The notes: generated from the sequence alone by a model not told the origin. A stretch of 64,000 bases of DNA from Phaeovulum vinaykumarii (GCF_900156695.1 NZ_FTOM01000001.1:496001-560000), one strand, 5' to 3'. Positions 37,871 through 48,200 are shown, numbered from the stretch's first letter. Translations and numbers: made by a program.

Positions 37871-39178
37871 ATGCGTTGGAAGACCACGGAATATTCCGGC
37901 TGGGGCCGGGCCCTGCGCGCCACGGGCGATCTGGCCCGCCCCGAGCGCCACGCCGAGCTGGACGCGATCCTGACGGACGGGCTCTGCCCGGCGCTGGGGG
38001 CGCGGCGCTCCTATGGCGATGCGGCGCAGAATTCGGGCGGCCGCGCGGTCGAGATGACGCGCCTTGACAGGCTGATCGACTTCGACCCCGCCACCGGCAT
38101 CCTGACCGCCGAGGCCGGGATCGCGCTGGCCGAGATCCTGCGCCTGTTCGCGCCCCGCGGCTTCATCCCCGCGGTCCTGCCCGGCACCGGCCACGCCACG
38201 CTGGGCGGCGCCATCGCCATGGATGTGCACGGCAAGAACCACCATCACGCCGGCAGCTTCGGCCAGCATGTCGCGGAAATCACCCTGCGGCAGGCGGGCG
38301 GCACCGTGACCACCCGCGCAGGCGACGACCTCTTTGCCGCGACCCTGGGCGGGCTGGGCCAGACCGGCATCATCGAAAGCGCCCGGCTGCGCCTGACGCC
38401 TGTGCAGGGCGCCATGATGGAGGTGCACGAGACCCGCGCCCCCCATCTCGACGCCCATCTCGACGCGCTCGAGTCCTCGGGCGCGGAATATGTCGTGGGC
38501 TGGCTCGACGCGACCGCGCGCGGCAAGCGGCTGGGCCGCGGCATCCTCGAGGAAGCGCGCATCGTGCCGCTGCCCGCCGCCTATCGGCCGACGCCCGCCG
38601 CCGTGCCCTTCGAGGCGCCGCGCGCGGCGCTGTCGCGGCCCGTCGTGCGCGCCTTCAACGCCGCCTATTACGCCCGCGTGCCCCGCGCCGGGCGCACGCG
38701 GCTGCGCGCGATGCATGATTTCTTCTTCCCGCTCGACCGGATCGCGGGCTGGAACCGGCTCTATGGCCGCGCGGGCTTTCACCAGTTCCAATGCGTCCTG
38801 CCGCTGGCCGCGCGGGGCGATCTGCGCGCGCTGCTGACCGAGATCGGCGCCTCGGGGCTGGCCTCGCCGCTTGCGGTGCTCAAGCGGCTGGGACCGGGGC
38901 GCGCGGGGATGCTGGGCTTTCCGATGGCGGGCTGGACGCTGGCCGTCGATTTCCGCGACAGCGCCGCGGCGCGAGCGCTGATCGGCCGGCTGATCGCGCG
39001 CACCCGCGCAGCCGGGGGGCGGATCTACCTGGCCAAGGATTCGCTGGCCCAACCACAGGACATCGCCGCCATGTATCCCGATCTGCCCCGCTGGCAGGCC
39101 ATTGCCGCGGCCGCCGACCCGCAGGGCCTTCTGGCCACGGATCTGGTGCGCCGGCTCGAGATGAGGAGCCTTGCATGA
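37871..39178 (+). CDS. DprE1-like FAD-binding oxidoreductase
   Basis: 435 residues. The N-terminal FAD domain matches decaprenylphosphoryl-ribose oxidase: GARRSYGDAAQNSGG (about 46-58), GTGHATLGGAIAMDVHGKNH then HHAGSFGQHV (about 107-135; the HGKNHH region of mycobacterial DprE1), and later the C-terminal substrate domain with LRAMHDFFFPLDRI, FHQFQCVLP and IYLAKDSLAQP. Mycobacterial DprE1 oxidises decaprenylphosphoryl-ribose at C2'. The same step on a polyprenyl-phospho-pentose is inferred here. It overlaps the next gene by 4 bases (ATGA). Confidence 0.88.
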   Translation: MRWKTTEYSGWGRALRATGDLARPERHAELDAILTDGLCPALGARRSYGDAAQNSGGRAVEMTRLDRLIDFDPATGILTAEAGIALAEILRLFAPRGFIPAVLPGTGHATLGGAIAMDVHGKNHHHAGSFGQHVAEITLRQAGGTVTTRAGDDLFAATLGGLGQTGIIESARLRLTPVQGAMMEVHETRAPHLDAHLDALESSGAEYVVGWLDATARGKRLGRGILEEARIVPLPAAYRPTPAAVPFEAPRAALSRPVVRAFNAAYYARVPRAGRTRLRAMHDFFFPLDRIAGWNRLYGRAGFHQFQCVLPLAARGDLRALLTEIGASGLASPLAVLKRLGPGRAGMLGFPMAGWTLAVDFRDSAAARALIGRLIARTRAAGGRIYLAKDSLAQPQDIAAMYPDLPRWQAIAAAADPQGLLATDLVRRLEMRSLA

Positions 39179-39957
39179 CCCTCGCTGCCACTGACACCCC
39201 CACGAACGGCGCCGATGCCCCCGCCGAGACCTGGATCATCCTGGGCGCCAGCTCGGCCATGGCGCGGGCCTTCGCGCGGGCACTGGCCGAACGCGGCGCG
39301 GGGCTGATCCTGGCCGGGCGCGATCCGGCCGATCTGGGCGATCTGGCGCGTGATTGCCGCGTGCGGGGCGCGCGCCTGGCCGAAACCCATCCCTTCGACA
39401 CCCGCGACCCGGCCACCTTCGCACCGCTGATCGCCCGCGCCAAAGCCGAAAGCGGCACGCTTTCGGCCGCGGTCTTTGCCGGCTCGATGCCGGCACAGAG
39501 CGCCCTCGACGCCGATCCCACCCTGATCGCGGGCGTTGTCACCGACAATTTCACCGGGCCGGCCACGCTCCTTGCCCATCTCGTCCCCGAGATCGAGACC
39601 CGCGGCGCCGGGCGCGTCGTCGGCGTGGGCTCGGTGGCGGGCGACCGCGGGCGGCTGGGCAATTACACCTATGGCGCGGCCAAGGCGGGCTTTCACACCT
39701 ATCTGTCGGGGCTGCGCAACCGGCTGGGGCGCGCCGGCGCCCAGGTGCTGACGGTCAAGCCCGGCTTCGTCGATACCGCCATGACCTGGGGCCTGCCCGG
39801 CCTATTCCTGGTCGCGCCGCCCGAACGGGTGGCCGCGGACATCCTGACGGGCCTCGAACGCGGGCGCAACGTGATCTACACGCCGGGTTTCTGGGGCGCG
39901 ATCATGGCCATCATCCGCGCCATCCCCGAGCCGATCTTCAAGACGCTCAAGATCTGA
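39175..39957 (+). CDS. DprE2-like short-chain dehydrogenase
   Basis: 260 residues starting at ATG 39175 inside the end of the DprE1-like gene. An SDR Rossmann fold with WIILGASSAMARAFARALAE, LAGRDP, the Ser in GVGSVAGDRG and the YGAAK catalytic pair in NYTYGAAKAGFHTYLSGLRN. The C-terminus has TVKPGFVDTAMTWGLPG, as in DprE2. DprE2 reduces the 2'-keto intermediate to the arabinose epimer. The fixed pairing with the gene before supports the same two-step epimerase. Confidence 0.88.
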   Translation: MTLAATDTPTNGADAPAETWIILGASSAMARAFARALAERGAGLILAGRDPADLGDLARDCRVRGARLAETHPFDTRDPATFAPLIARAKAESGTLSAAVFAGSMPAQSALDADPTLIAGVVTDNFTGPATLLAHLVPEIETRGAGRVVGVGSVAGDRGRLGNYTYGAAKAGFHTYLSGLRNRLGRAGAQVLTVKPGFVDTAMTWGLPGLFLVAPPERVAADILTGLERGRNVIYTPGFWGAIMAIIRAIPEPIFKTLKI

Positions 39958-39997
39958 CGCCCCGACGCCCCGCTCCCCTGCCCGGCATCGGCGGCCC

Positions 39998-41431
39998 TCA
40001 GCCGCCGAACCATTCCGCCCAGAGACCGGCGGCCCAGAACATCAGGCTCAGCGACACCATCAGCAGCGCCAGCCCCAGCCGGTCGCGCAGGGCAAAGACG
40101 ATCGGGTCATAATCCTGCTTGCCGAACCAGCCCAGCGCCACCATGCGGATCATCCACCAGCCCATCGGCACCATCGCCACCCACATCAGCCAGGTGTCGG
40201 GATAGAGATGCCGCCCCTGCGCCGAGATCGTGTAGAGAAAGAAGATCACCAGCGCCCCGGCCACGCCCAAGCCCGCCACGTTCAGAAGATCGCCACGGTC
40301 GGCCCGCCCGTAGCCGCGCCCCGGCAGCCGCGCATCCGACGTGGCCAGCGTCAGCTCGGTCAGCCGCTTGACGCAACCCAGCGCAATGAAGACCGGAAAG
40401 ACGAAGATCAGCGTATAGATCGACACCGCGATCCCCGCAGCCGCCGCCCCCGCCACCACGCGTTCGGTGTAAAGCGCGGCCAGCGTGGCCACATCGACCC
40501 AGCGCGCGCGCTTGAGGCGCAGCGAATAGGCCAGCGACGTGCCCATGTAGAGCACCACCACCCACAGGAAATTCGCCCCCAGCGTGGCGCCCACCGCCAG
40601 CGCCAGCCCGACAAGGCCCGCCGTCGCCGCCATGCCGTGATCCAGCCGCGCCGTCCCCGCCGCAAAGGGGCGGGTGCATTTCTTCGGGTGGCGCCGGTCG
40701 GCCTCGAGATCCAGCAGATCGTTGACCAGATAGATCGCCGAGGCCGCCGCCGAAAAGGCGACCATCCCCCAGATCACCGAGGCCAGCGCCGCGATGTCGA
40801 AGCGATGCGCCGCGATCAGGGGCAGGAACAGGAGCACGTTCTTGACCCATTGATGCGGCCGGATCGCCGTCCACAGCCCCCTGGGCGCGGCCTTCGCCGG
40901 CAGCGCGATGACCTCGCCGCCCGGCGGCACCGGAATGTCGGCCGCGCGCAGATCGCCCACGACATAGGCGCGCCGCGCCTGCGCCCAGACCGCCCGGTCG
41001 GCCCGCGAATCGCCGGCATAATCGAAGCCGCCCACCCCGAAGGCCGCCACCAGCGCCGCGGCCTTGGCCTCGGCCTTCAGGTTGTGGCCGTCCTCGCTGG
41101 CAAAGACGCGTTCGGAAAAACCGTGCAGGCGCGCCAGTTCCGCCACCAGCCGCCGGTCCGAGGCCGAAGCCAGGATCACCTCGCGTCCCTCGGCCAGGGC
41201 CGCGCGCGCCAGCTCCATCACCGCCGGGTTCACCGGCACGAGGTCCAGCCGCAGCCCCGCAGGCGCGACCAGCGCCGCCTTGAGCCGCGCCGGGCGGGCC
41301 AGATGGCGCAGCGCGGCCAGCGTCGCCCCCGGCGCCCGCGCCAGCCCCGCCCAGAAACATTCGAACAGCAGATCCGACGCCAGCAGCGTTCCGTCCACGT
41401 CCAGGACCAGCGGTACCTTGTCCTCGGCCAT
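39998..41431 (-). CDS. HAD-phosphatase–UbiA prenyltransferase fusion
   Basis: 477 residues. The N-terminal 190 form a HAD domain: LVLDVDGTLLASDLLFE (DxDGT nucleophile), ILASASDRRLV and FDYAGDSRADRAVW. From about 200 to 477 is a UbiA-type membrane transferase: PHQWVKNVLLFLPLIAAHR and YLVNDLLDLEADRRHPKKC (N-D-x2-D-x3-D), then TRPFAAG, with about eight membrane helices. This resembles decaprenyl-phosphate phosphoribosyltransferase (Rv3806c); the attached HAD domain could supply the 5-phosphatase step made by a separate gene in mycobacteria. GGAGGGG precedes ATG 41431. It converges on the DprE2-like gene. Confidence 0.9.
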   Translation of the reverse strand: MAEDKVPLVLDVDGTLLASDLLFECFWAGLARAPGATLAALRHLARPARLKAALVAPAGLRLDLVPVNPAVMELARAALAEGREVILASASDRRLVAELARLHGFSERVFASEDGHNLKAEAKAAALVAAFGVGGFDYAGDSRADRAVWAQARRAYVVGDLRAADIPVPPGGEVIALPAKAAPRGLWTAIRPHQWVKNVLLFLPLIAAHRFDIAALASVIWGMVAFSAAASAIYLVNDLLDLEADRRHPKKCTRPFAAGTARLDHGMAATAGLVGLALAVGATLGANFLWVVVLYMGTSLAYSLRLKRARWVDVATLAALYTERVVAGAAAAGIAVSIYTLIFVFPVFIALGCVKRLTELTLATSDARLPGRGYGRADRGDLLNVAGLGVAGALVIFFLYTISAQGRHLYPDTWLMWVAMVPMGWWMIRMVALGWFGKQDYDPIVFALRDRLGLALLMVSLSLMFWAAGLWAEWFGG

Positions 41432-41442
41432 CCCCCCTCCCC

Positions 41443-42324
41443 CTAGCCTTTCAGCGCAAAGACGCAGCCGTCCGACATCAGCTCGGGCGGGGTCAGGCAC
41501 AGCCCCCGCGCCACCGACCAGGCCGCCAGCACCTTGGGCACATAGCCCCGCGTCTCGGCATAGGGCGGCACGCCCCCGGCCGATTTCACCGCGTTCTCGC
41601 CCGCGTTATAGGCCGCGATCACCATCAGCGGCTCGTGCTCGAATTCGCCCATCAGCCAATCCAGATAGGCCACGCCGCCGCGGATGTTCTGCGCCGGATC
41701 GGTGGCGTCGGTCACGCCGAATCGCGCGGCCGTGGCCGGGATCAGCTGCATCAGCCCCACCGCCCCGGCCGACGAGACCACATCCACCCGCCCCGAGCTT
41801 TCGACCCCGATCATCGCCAGCACCAGCGCCGGCGACACCCGCGTGCCGACCGTGGCGGCCAGGATCTCGCGCCCATGAAGCGCCGCGATCGCCTGCAAAT
41901 CGGCCAGCCGCGGGGCCGGCACGGCGCGCCCGCCGGGGCCCATGGCCAGCGCCGCCAGCGCCTCGGACAACCGGCCCTTCTGCGCCCCGCGCGTGGGCGA
42001 CACGCGCTCCCAATACCAATCGAAGGGCAAGGGCCCCGGCGCTGCGGCCACGGCGGCGGGCGGCGGCGCCTGACTGCCCGCCTCGGGCGGCAGGCCTGCG
42101 CCCACCCGCGGGTGGACGGCCAGCGCACGCGCCTGTTCGGCGGGGTCGATCTGGATGGTGAGTCGCTTCTCGCCGGGCTTCGGAACGCCCACGCGCTTGA
42201 TCTCGGCCATGCCCGGCAGGGCCTGCCCCAGCAGGGCGGCAAGGCACAGCGCAAGCGTCACAGCACGGCCCGGCACACCGGAACCGCGCAGGCGGCGAGG
42301 AAAGGGGGTCATCTGCTCGGACAT
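41443..42324 (-). CDS. lytic transglycosylase (SLT domain)
   Basis: 293 residues with a signal peptide (RAVTLALCLAALLGQALPGMA). The goose-lysozyme-like catalytic domain covers about 150-280: VLAMIGVESSGRVDVVSSAG (catalytic Glu in VESSG), AVGLMQLIPATAARFGV, NIRGGVAYLDWLMGEF, VIAAYNAGENAV and TRGYVPKVLAAW. It cleaves peptidoglycan with 1,6-anhydro product formation. Its end is 12 bases before the HAD-UbiA start on the same strand, so the two may be co-transcribed. Enzymes of this type often open the wall for trans-envelope machines. Confidence 0.92.
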   Translation of the reverse strand: MSEQMTPFPRRLRGSGVPGRAVTLALCLAALLGQALPGMAEIKRVGVPKPGEKRLTIQIDPAEQARALAVHPRVGAGLPPEAGSQAPPPAAVAAAPGPLPFDWYWERVSPTRGAQKGRLSEALAALAMGPGGRAVPAPRLADLQAIAALHGREILAATVGTRVSPALVLAMIGVESSGRVDVVSSAGAVGLMQLIPATAARFGVTDATDPAQNIRGGVAYLDWLMGEFEHEPLMVIAAYNAGENAVKSAGGVPPYAETRGYVPKVLAAWSVARGLCLTPPELMSDGCVFALKG

Positions 42325-42463
42325 CGGTTCTCGGGACCGTTTTGCACATCATGACGCAGAAAGCCCCGAAAAACCAGAAGCCTGCGCCGGGGCGCCCCTG
42401 TCGGCGGCCAAAAGGGCGGCCTTTGCGCAACAGGGCCAGTGGCACCCGGCGCGGTCCGGGGCG

Positions 42464-42479
42464 TTAAGCATTTGTTTAA
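42464..42479. promoter_or_regulatory. possible CtrA-like site upstream of the first pilin gene
   Basis: TTAA-N8-TTAA lies between the divergent lytic transglycosylase and the first pilin gene. CtrA sites usually have a 7-base spacer, so this is only a near match. Confidence 0.2.
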
Positions 42480-42630
42480 AATGATCGCCAAAAAGCGCCG
42501 AGACTGCCCAATTCGAGCCACGATTGAGGGGCCTTATGGCCTCATGCCGCAGCGGTCGGACCAGCCAGCCACACGGACCGCGGCGGAGCGATCGGCAACC
42601 GAAAGCCGCACCATCACAGGAGAGACACCG

Positions 42631-42825
42631 ATGCAAATGTTCAAGATCGTCAAGAAATTCAACGCCGAAGAAGAAGGCGCCGTGACCGTTGACTGGGTCG
42701 TGCTGACCGCCGCCGTCGTCGGCCTGGGCCTGGCCGCGCTGAACGTCGTGCGCACCGGCACCAGCACCGCGTCGAACACGATTTCGGGCGAACTGGCCAA
42801 GACCTCGATCAAGAGCACGTTCTGA
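42631..42825 (+). CDS. type IVb (Flp-like) pilin, copy 1
   Basis: 64 residues with AGGAGA 8 bases before ATG 42631. A basic leader ([16 protein letters not shown]) precedes a hydrophobic helix ([20 protein letters not shown]) and a short polar tail. The leader ends in Gly and the helix begins AVTVD, so a prepilin-peptidase site Gly|Ala with Asp at +5 is inferred; Flp pilins normally have Glu-Tyr at +5/+6, here Asp-Trp. No tad/cpa assembly gene is in the window. It is about 90% identical to copy 2 and followed by its own terminator. Confidence 0.75.
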   Translation: MQMFKIVKKFNAEEEGAVTVDWVVLTAAVVGLGLAALNVVRTGTSTASNTISGELAKTSIKSTF

Positions 42826-42848
42826 TCTCTCCTCACGGAATTCACGCA

Positions 42849-42878
42849 ACGGCCGCGCCTTCTGGCGCGGCCGTTTTC
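42849..42878 (+). terminator. intrinsic terminator of pilin copy 1
   Basis: A perfect 11-bp stem, ACGGCCGCGCC / GGCGCGGCCGT, with a TTCT loop, followed by TTTCGT. A strong Rho-independent terminator 23 bases after the stop. Confidence 0.9.
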
Positions 42879-43175
42879 GTCTGTAATCACCTGTTTCAAT
42901 TAACCAATTCATCGCGTTCAGATCCGCCCCCGCATTGCCTGCGGTGCGGATATCCGCCCCACGATCCCACCCGCAATGGTTGCATTAACGGAAACACAAT
43001 GTTTCCGGGATTGACTGGAAAGGACGGAAATCAGGCCAATCCTGCCCCATTCGGGTCACGTTTCGGGAGCGTTATGTCCCCATGCCGAGACGGAGGGACG
43101 AGCCATCCCGAAGGACCGGCGCGGACCAACCCGGATCTCAGGATCCACAGATACAGATCACCAGGAGCAACTCCG

Positions 43176-43370
43176 ATGCAAATGTTCAAGATCGTCAAGA
43201 AATTCAACACCGAAGAAGACGGCGCCGTGACCGTTGACTGGGTCGTGCTGACCGCCGCCGTCGTCGGCCTGGGCCTGGCTGCGCTGAACGTCGTGCGCAC
43301 CGGCACCAGCTCCGCGTCGAACACGATTTCGGGCGAACTGGCCACGACCTCGATCAAGACCACGTTCTGA
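43176..43370 (+). CDS. type IVb (Flp-like) pilin, copy 2
   Basis: 64 residues, differing from copy 1 at only a few sites (for example AEEE to TEED in the leader, TSTAS to TSSAS, and AKTSIKS to ATTSIKT in the tail). The hydrophobic segment is unchanged. CAGGAG lies 10 bases before ATG 43176. The upstream 140 bases also resemble those of copy 1 (shared blocks such as CCCATTCG, GTCACG, TTATG and CATGCCG), so the duplication included the promoter. Differential regulation or dosage is possible. Confidence 0.75.
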   Translation: MQMFKIVKKFNTEEDGAVTVDWVVLTAAVVGLGLAALNVVRTGTSSASNTISGELATTSIKTTF

Positions 43371-43391
43371 TCCCGCGCCAGAGACCTTCGC

Positions 43392-43422
43392 AAAGGCCGC
43401 GTCCCCAAGGGGCGCGGCCTTT
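43392..43422 (+). terminator. intrinsic terminator of pilin copy 2
   Basis: AAAGGCCGCGTCCCC and GGGGCGCGGCCTTT pair over 14 bp with one bulged T and a 2-base loop, ending in TTT. It is unrelated in detail to the terminator of copy 1, so the two ends have diverged or been replaced. Confidence 0.85.
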
Positions 43423-43554
43423 CGAACATCTGGCGCCCCCTGCCCCCCTCTCCCCCGCAAACGCGGGGCCCGGCCGGCCGCCTTCTGCGCGCCGCTCTTG
43501 TCCGCCCGCCCGATCCGCGCGACAAATTCAACCGGGAGCGAGGAGGACATTCCC

Positions 43555-45153
43555 TTGGACAGCTATGACTACATCATCGTCGGCGCCGGCAGCGCCGGCT
43601 GCGTTCTGGCAAACCGGCTTTCGCAGGACGCCCGCCACCGCGTGCTGCTGATCGAGGCCGGGGGCCGCGACACTTACCACTGGATCCACATCCCGGTGGG
43701 CTATCTCTATTGCATCGGCAACCCGCGCGCCGATTGGTGCTTTTCCACCGCGCCCGAGGCCGGGCTGAACGGCCGGTCGCTGCGCTATCCGCGCGGCCGC
43801 GTGCTGGGGGGCTGTTCGTCGATCAACGGCATGATCTACATGCGCGGGCAGGCCGCCGATTACGACGGCTGGGCGCAGAAGGGCTGCACCGGCTGGGGCT
43901 GGGACGACCTGCTGCCGCTGTTCAAGGCCCAGGAAGACCACTACCGCGGTGCCTCGGACCTGCACGGGGCGGGCGGCGAATGGCGGGTCGAGCGCGCGCG
44001 CGTGCGCTGGGACGTGCTCGACGCCTATCTCGAGGCCGCCGCCGAGGCCGGCATCCCCCGCACCGAGGATTTCAACCGCGGCACCAACGAAGGCGCGGGC
44101 TATTTCGAGGTGACCCAGAAATCGGGCGTGCGCTGGAGCACGGCCAAGGCCTTCCTGCGCCCGGCGATGAACCGGCCCAACCTGCATGTGGTGACCGGCG
44201 CCGTCGTCGACCGGCTGGTGATCGAGGAAGGCGAGGCCCGCGGCGTGATCTGGGCGCGCAACGGCCAGCGCGAAGAGGCCCGCGCCACGGCGCAAGTGAT
44301 CCTGAGCGCGGGCGCGATCGGCACGGTGCAGATCCTCGAACGCTCCGGCGTGGGCCGGCCCGAGGTGCTGCGCGCGGCCGGGATCCCCCCCCAGATCGAG
44401 ATCCCCGAACTGGGCGAGAACCTCCAGGACCACCTGCAATTGCGTCTGGTCTTCAAGGTGCAGGGCGTCCCCACCCTGAACGAGATGTCCGCAACCCTCT
44501 GGGGCAAGGCCCGCATCGCGGCGGAATACGCGCTCCGGCGGTCGGGGCCGATGGCGATGGCGCCCTCGCAGGCGGGGATCTTCACCCGCTCGGGCCCCGA
44601 GAAGGCGACCCCCGACCTCGAATTCCACATCCAGCCGGTCTCGCTCGACACGTTCGGCGCGCCGCCGCACCGCTTCCCGGCCATGACCGCCAGCGTGTGC
44701 AACCTGCGCCCCAGCTCGCGCGGGCGGGTGCATGTGACCTCGGCCGATCCCGAGGCGCACCCCGAGATTGCGCCGAATTACCTGTCGACCGAGGCCGACC
44801 GCGATGTCGCCGTCCGCGCGATCGAGCTGGCGCGCCACATCGCTCGCCAGCCCGCCTTTGCGCGCCTCTCGCCCGAGGAATATCTGCCCGGCGCCCAGCT
44901 CACCAGCCACGCGGATCTGGTGAAGGCCGCGGGCGAGATCGGCACCACGATCTTTCATCCGGTCGGCACCGCGCGCATGGGCGCCGACCCCGATGCGGTG
45001 GTCGATCCGCAATTGCGCGTGCGCCGGATCGGGCGGCTTCGGATCGCGGATGCCTCGATCATGCCCACGATCACCTCGGGCAATACCGCGGCGCCCTCGA
45101 TGGTGATCGGGGAAAAGGCCGCGCGGCTGATCCGCGCCGACACGCGGGTCTGA
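43555..45153 (+). CDS. GMC family oxidoreductase (choline/alcohol dehydrogenase-like)
   Basis: 532 residues. The N-terminal ADP-binding [20 protein letters not shown] is followed by [27 protein letters not shown] (GMC signature 1), [16 protein letters not shown] (signature 2) and the C-terminal HPVGTARMG (catalytic His) with [17 protein letters not shown]-dependent oxidation of an alcohol is expected; the substrate is unknown, since no betaine genes are adjacent. TTG 43555 is preferred as start because GGAGG lies 8 bases before it, and upstream codons do not resemble the family. Confidence 0.9.
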   Translation: MDSYDYIIVGAGSAGCVLANRLSQDARHRVLLIEAGGRDTYHWIHIPVGYLYCIGNPRADWCFSTAPEAGLNGRSLRYPRGRVLGGCSSINGMIYMRGQAADYDGWAQKGCTGWGWDDLLPLFKAQEDHYRGASDLHGAGGEWRVERARVRWDVLDAYLEAAAEAGIPRTEDFNRGTNEGAGYFEVTQKSGVRWSTAKAFLRPAMNRPNLHVVTGAVVDRLVIEEGEARGVIWARNGQREEARATAQVILSAGAIGTVQILERSGVGRPEVLRAAGIPPQIEIPELGENLQDHLQLRLVFKVQGVPTLNEMSATLWGKARIAAEYALRRSGPMAMAPSQAGIFTRSGPEKATPDLEFHIQPVSLDTFGAPPHRFPAMTASVCNLRPSSRGRVHVTSADPEAHPEIAPNYLSTEADRDVAVRAIELARHIARQPAFARLSPEEYLPGAQLTSHADLVKAAGEIGTTIFHPVGTARMGADPDAVVDPQLRVRRIGRLRIADASIMPTITSGNTAAPSMVIGEKAARLIRADTRV

Positions 45154-45170
45154 GACCGCGCCCGCAGGCG

Positions 45171-45203
45171 AAAGGGGCGCCCCGCGAAGGGCGCCCCTTT
45201 GTC
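45171..45203. terminator. bidirectional terminator between GMC gene and RND pump
   Basis: A perfect 12-bp stem, AAAGGGGCGCCC / GGGCGCCCCTTT, with a 6-base loop, flanked by A-run and T-run, lies between two convergent genes and can act in both directions. A 16-base direct repeat (GTCGTTGGCGGGTTCG, two copies) follows at about 45201-45233. Confidence 0.88.
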
Positions 45204-45241
45204 GTTGGCGGGTTCGATGTCGTTGGCGGGTTCGGCGGGCC

Positions 45242-48200
45242 TCAGCCGGCGGCGGCGCGGTGTTCCTCGCGCCTGGCCCAGGCCGCGTCCGACAGCGAGA
45301 TCAGCGTATAGAACATCGGCACCACGAACAGGGTGAACATCGTCCCCATCGTCAGACCCGAGAACATGACGATCCCCATCGCCCGGCGCGCCGCGGCCCC
45401 CGCCCCTTCGGCCAGGATCAGCGGCACCACCGCCAGCACCATGGCCGCCGTGGTCATCAGGATCGGCCGCAGGCGCACCTTTGCGGCGGCCACGATCGCC
45501 TCGCGCCGGGTCAGCCCGTTCTGATGGCGCTGCTGGTTGGCGAATTCCACCATCAAGATGCCGTGCTTGGTGATCAGGCCGACCAGCGTGATCAGACCCA
45601 CCTGCGAATAGATGTTGAGCGTGCCCAGCCCCACGTTCAGCGGCAGCACCGCCCCGAACATGGTCAGCGGCACCGCCATCAGGATGATGAACGGGTCGCG
45701 GAAGCTCTCGAACTGGGCGGCCAGCACCAGATAGATGACCAGCACGGCCGCGCCGAAGACGATCAGGATCGTGTTGCCCTGTGCCACCTCCAGCCGCGAC
45801 TGGCCCGAATAATCGATGAAGAACCCGTCGGGCAGCAGCTCGCGCGCGATCTTCTCGATCTCGGCCAGGCCTTCCCCGGTCGAGGTGCCGGGAATGGGAA
45901 GCGCCGTGATCGTGGCCGAGTTCAGCTGGTTGAACTGCTCGATCGAGGCCGCCGCCACCCCGGTCTCGATCTTGACCAGCGACGACAGCGGCACCATTTC
46001 GCCGCTGGCCGCGCGCACGAAGAACTTGCCCAGTTCCTCGGGGTTGGCGCGGTCGCGCCGCTCGACCTGCGGGATGATGTCATAGCTGTTCGAATCGCGG
46101 TCGAACTGCGCCACGCTGGCGCCGCCGACCAGAAGGCCCAGCGTCGCCCCGATCTGCGAGACCGGCACATTGAGCGCCGCGGCCCGGTCGCGGTCGATGG
46201 TCACGCGCACCTCGGGGGCGTCGAAGGCCAGCGAGTTCTGGACCACGATGAACTTGCCCGACGCCTGGGCGCGGCGCTTGATCTCGTCGGCCAGCTCGAC
46301 CACGCGCTCGGAATCGTGGATCGACTGCACCACCAGCGAGATCGGCAGCCCGCCGCCCGTGCCCGGCAGCGTCGGCGGCGCGAAGACAAAGCCCTGCACC
46401 CCGGCCACGCCGTCAAGCCGCGCCTGGATGTCGCCCTGGATCTCCTTCTGGCTGCGCTCGCGCAGCGCCCAGTCCTTGAGCGCCCAGATATAGATCCCGG
46501 TATTGTCCTGCCCGCCGAAGCCCGCCACCGAGAATTCGGTGCGCACTTCCTCGATGCCCTTGGTCCGCTGCGAGATCGTGTCGGTGTAAAGCGCGGTATA
46601 TTCCTTGGTCGCGTAGCGCGGCCCGTTGAGGAAGGCAAAGAGCGCGCCCTGGTCTTCCTCGGGGGCCAGTTCGGTCGACGTCTTGGTCAGCATGAAGCCC
46701 GTCGCCGCGACCAGCACCACCACCACGAAAGCGGTCGTGCCGCGCATGTCGAGCGAGCCCTCGACGCGCCGGCCATACCAGGCCGACAGCCGGTCCGAGA
46801 TGCGGTCGATCCGGCGCTGGAAGCCGCTGGCCTGCCCGTGGCTGAGAAGCCGCGCCGCCATCATCGGCGTGATCGTCAGCGCGATGATCCCCGACAGCAC
46901 CACCGAACCCGCCAGCGTGAAGGCGAATTCCCGAAACAGCGCCCCCGTCAGACCGCCGGTGAAGCCCAGCGGCGACAGCACCGCCGCCAGCGTGATGGTC
47001 ATGGCAATGACCGGGCCGGTGATCTCCTTCATGCCGCGGATGGCCGCCGCCATGGGCCGCATGCCGTCCTCGATATGGCGGTGGATGTTCTCGACCACGA
47101 CGATGGCGTCATCGACGACAAGGCCGATGGCCAGCACCATGGCCAGAAGGGTCAGCAGGTTGATCGAATAGCCCAGCGCCAGCAGCACCGCCATCACCCC
47201 GATCAGCGACAGCGGGATGGTGACGACCGGCATCACCACCGACCGGACCGAGCCCAGGAACAGCAAGATGACCACGACCACGATGGCCACGGCCTCGGCG
47301 ATGGTCTTGAACACCTCGCGGATCGAGGCCGAGATCGTCTCGGTGGAATCGTAGACCAGTTCGATCGACATGCCCTCGGGCAGGGCCTCGTTGATCGCGG
47401 GCAGTTCCGCCACCACCGCGGCCGCGGTATCCAGCGGGTTGGCCGAGGGCGTCGGGAAGACGCCGATGAAGGTGCCCGGCTGGCCGTTGAAGGTGACGAT
47501 CTCGCCCTCGCCGTCATTGGCCAGCTCGACCCGCGCCACGTCGCGCAGCCGCACCACCGCATCGCCATTGGCCCGGAGCGGCAGCGCGCCAAAGGCTTCG
47601 GGCGTCTGCAAGGTGGACTTGAGCGTGATCGAATGGGCGTAGAATTCGTTTTCGGTCTTGCCCGGCGCTGACAGGAAGTTCGACGCCTGGATCGCGGTCA
47701 TCACCTCGGACGCCGTGACCCCGCGCGCGGCCAGCTTGACCGGGTCGATCCAGACCCGCATCGCATAATTCGACGCACCGATCACGTTGATCTCGGCCAC
47801 GCCGGGAATGGTGGACATGCGCGGCCGGATCACCCGTTCCAGATATTCGGTCAGCTGCTCGGGCGTCATGTTGGGGTTCAGCGCCGCCAGATACATCAGC
47901 GCGAATTGCCGGCCGGTGCCTTTCACGATCACCGGATCCTCGGCGTCGTCGGGCAATTGGCCGCGCACCTGCTGGACCTTGGACAGCACGTCCGTCAGCG
48001 CCACATCGGGGTCGGCGCCCAGCTTCATCTGCACCGACACCACCGAGGCCGAGGGCCGCGACTGCGAGGTCACGTAATCGATGTTCTCGGTCGTGGCGAC
48101 CGCCGCGGCAATGGGCGCGGTGATGAAGCCCTGGATCAGCTCGGGGGCGGCTCCGGGATAGACGGTGGTGATGGTCACCACGGTCTCGTCGACCTCGGGA

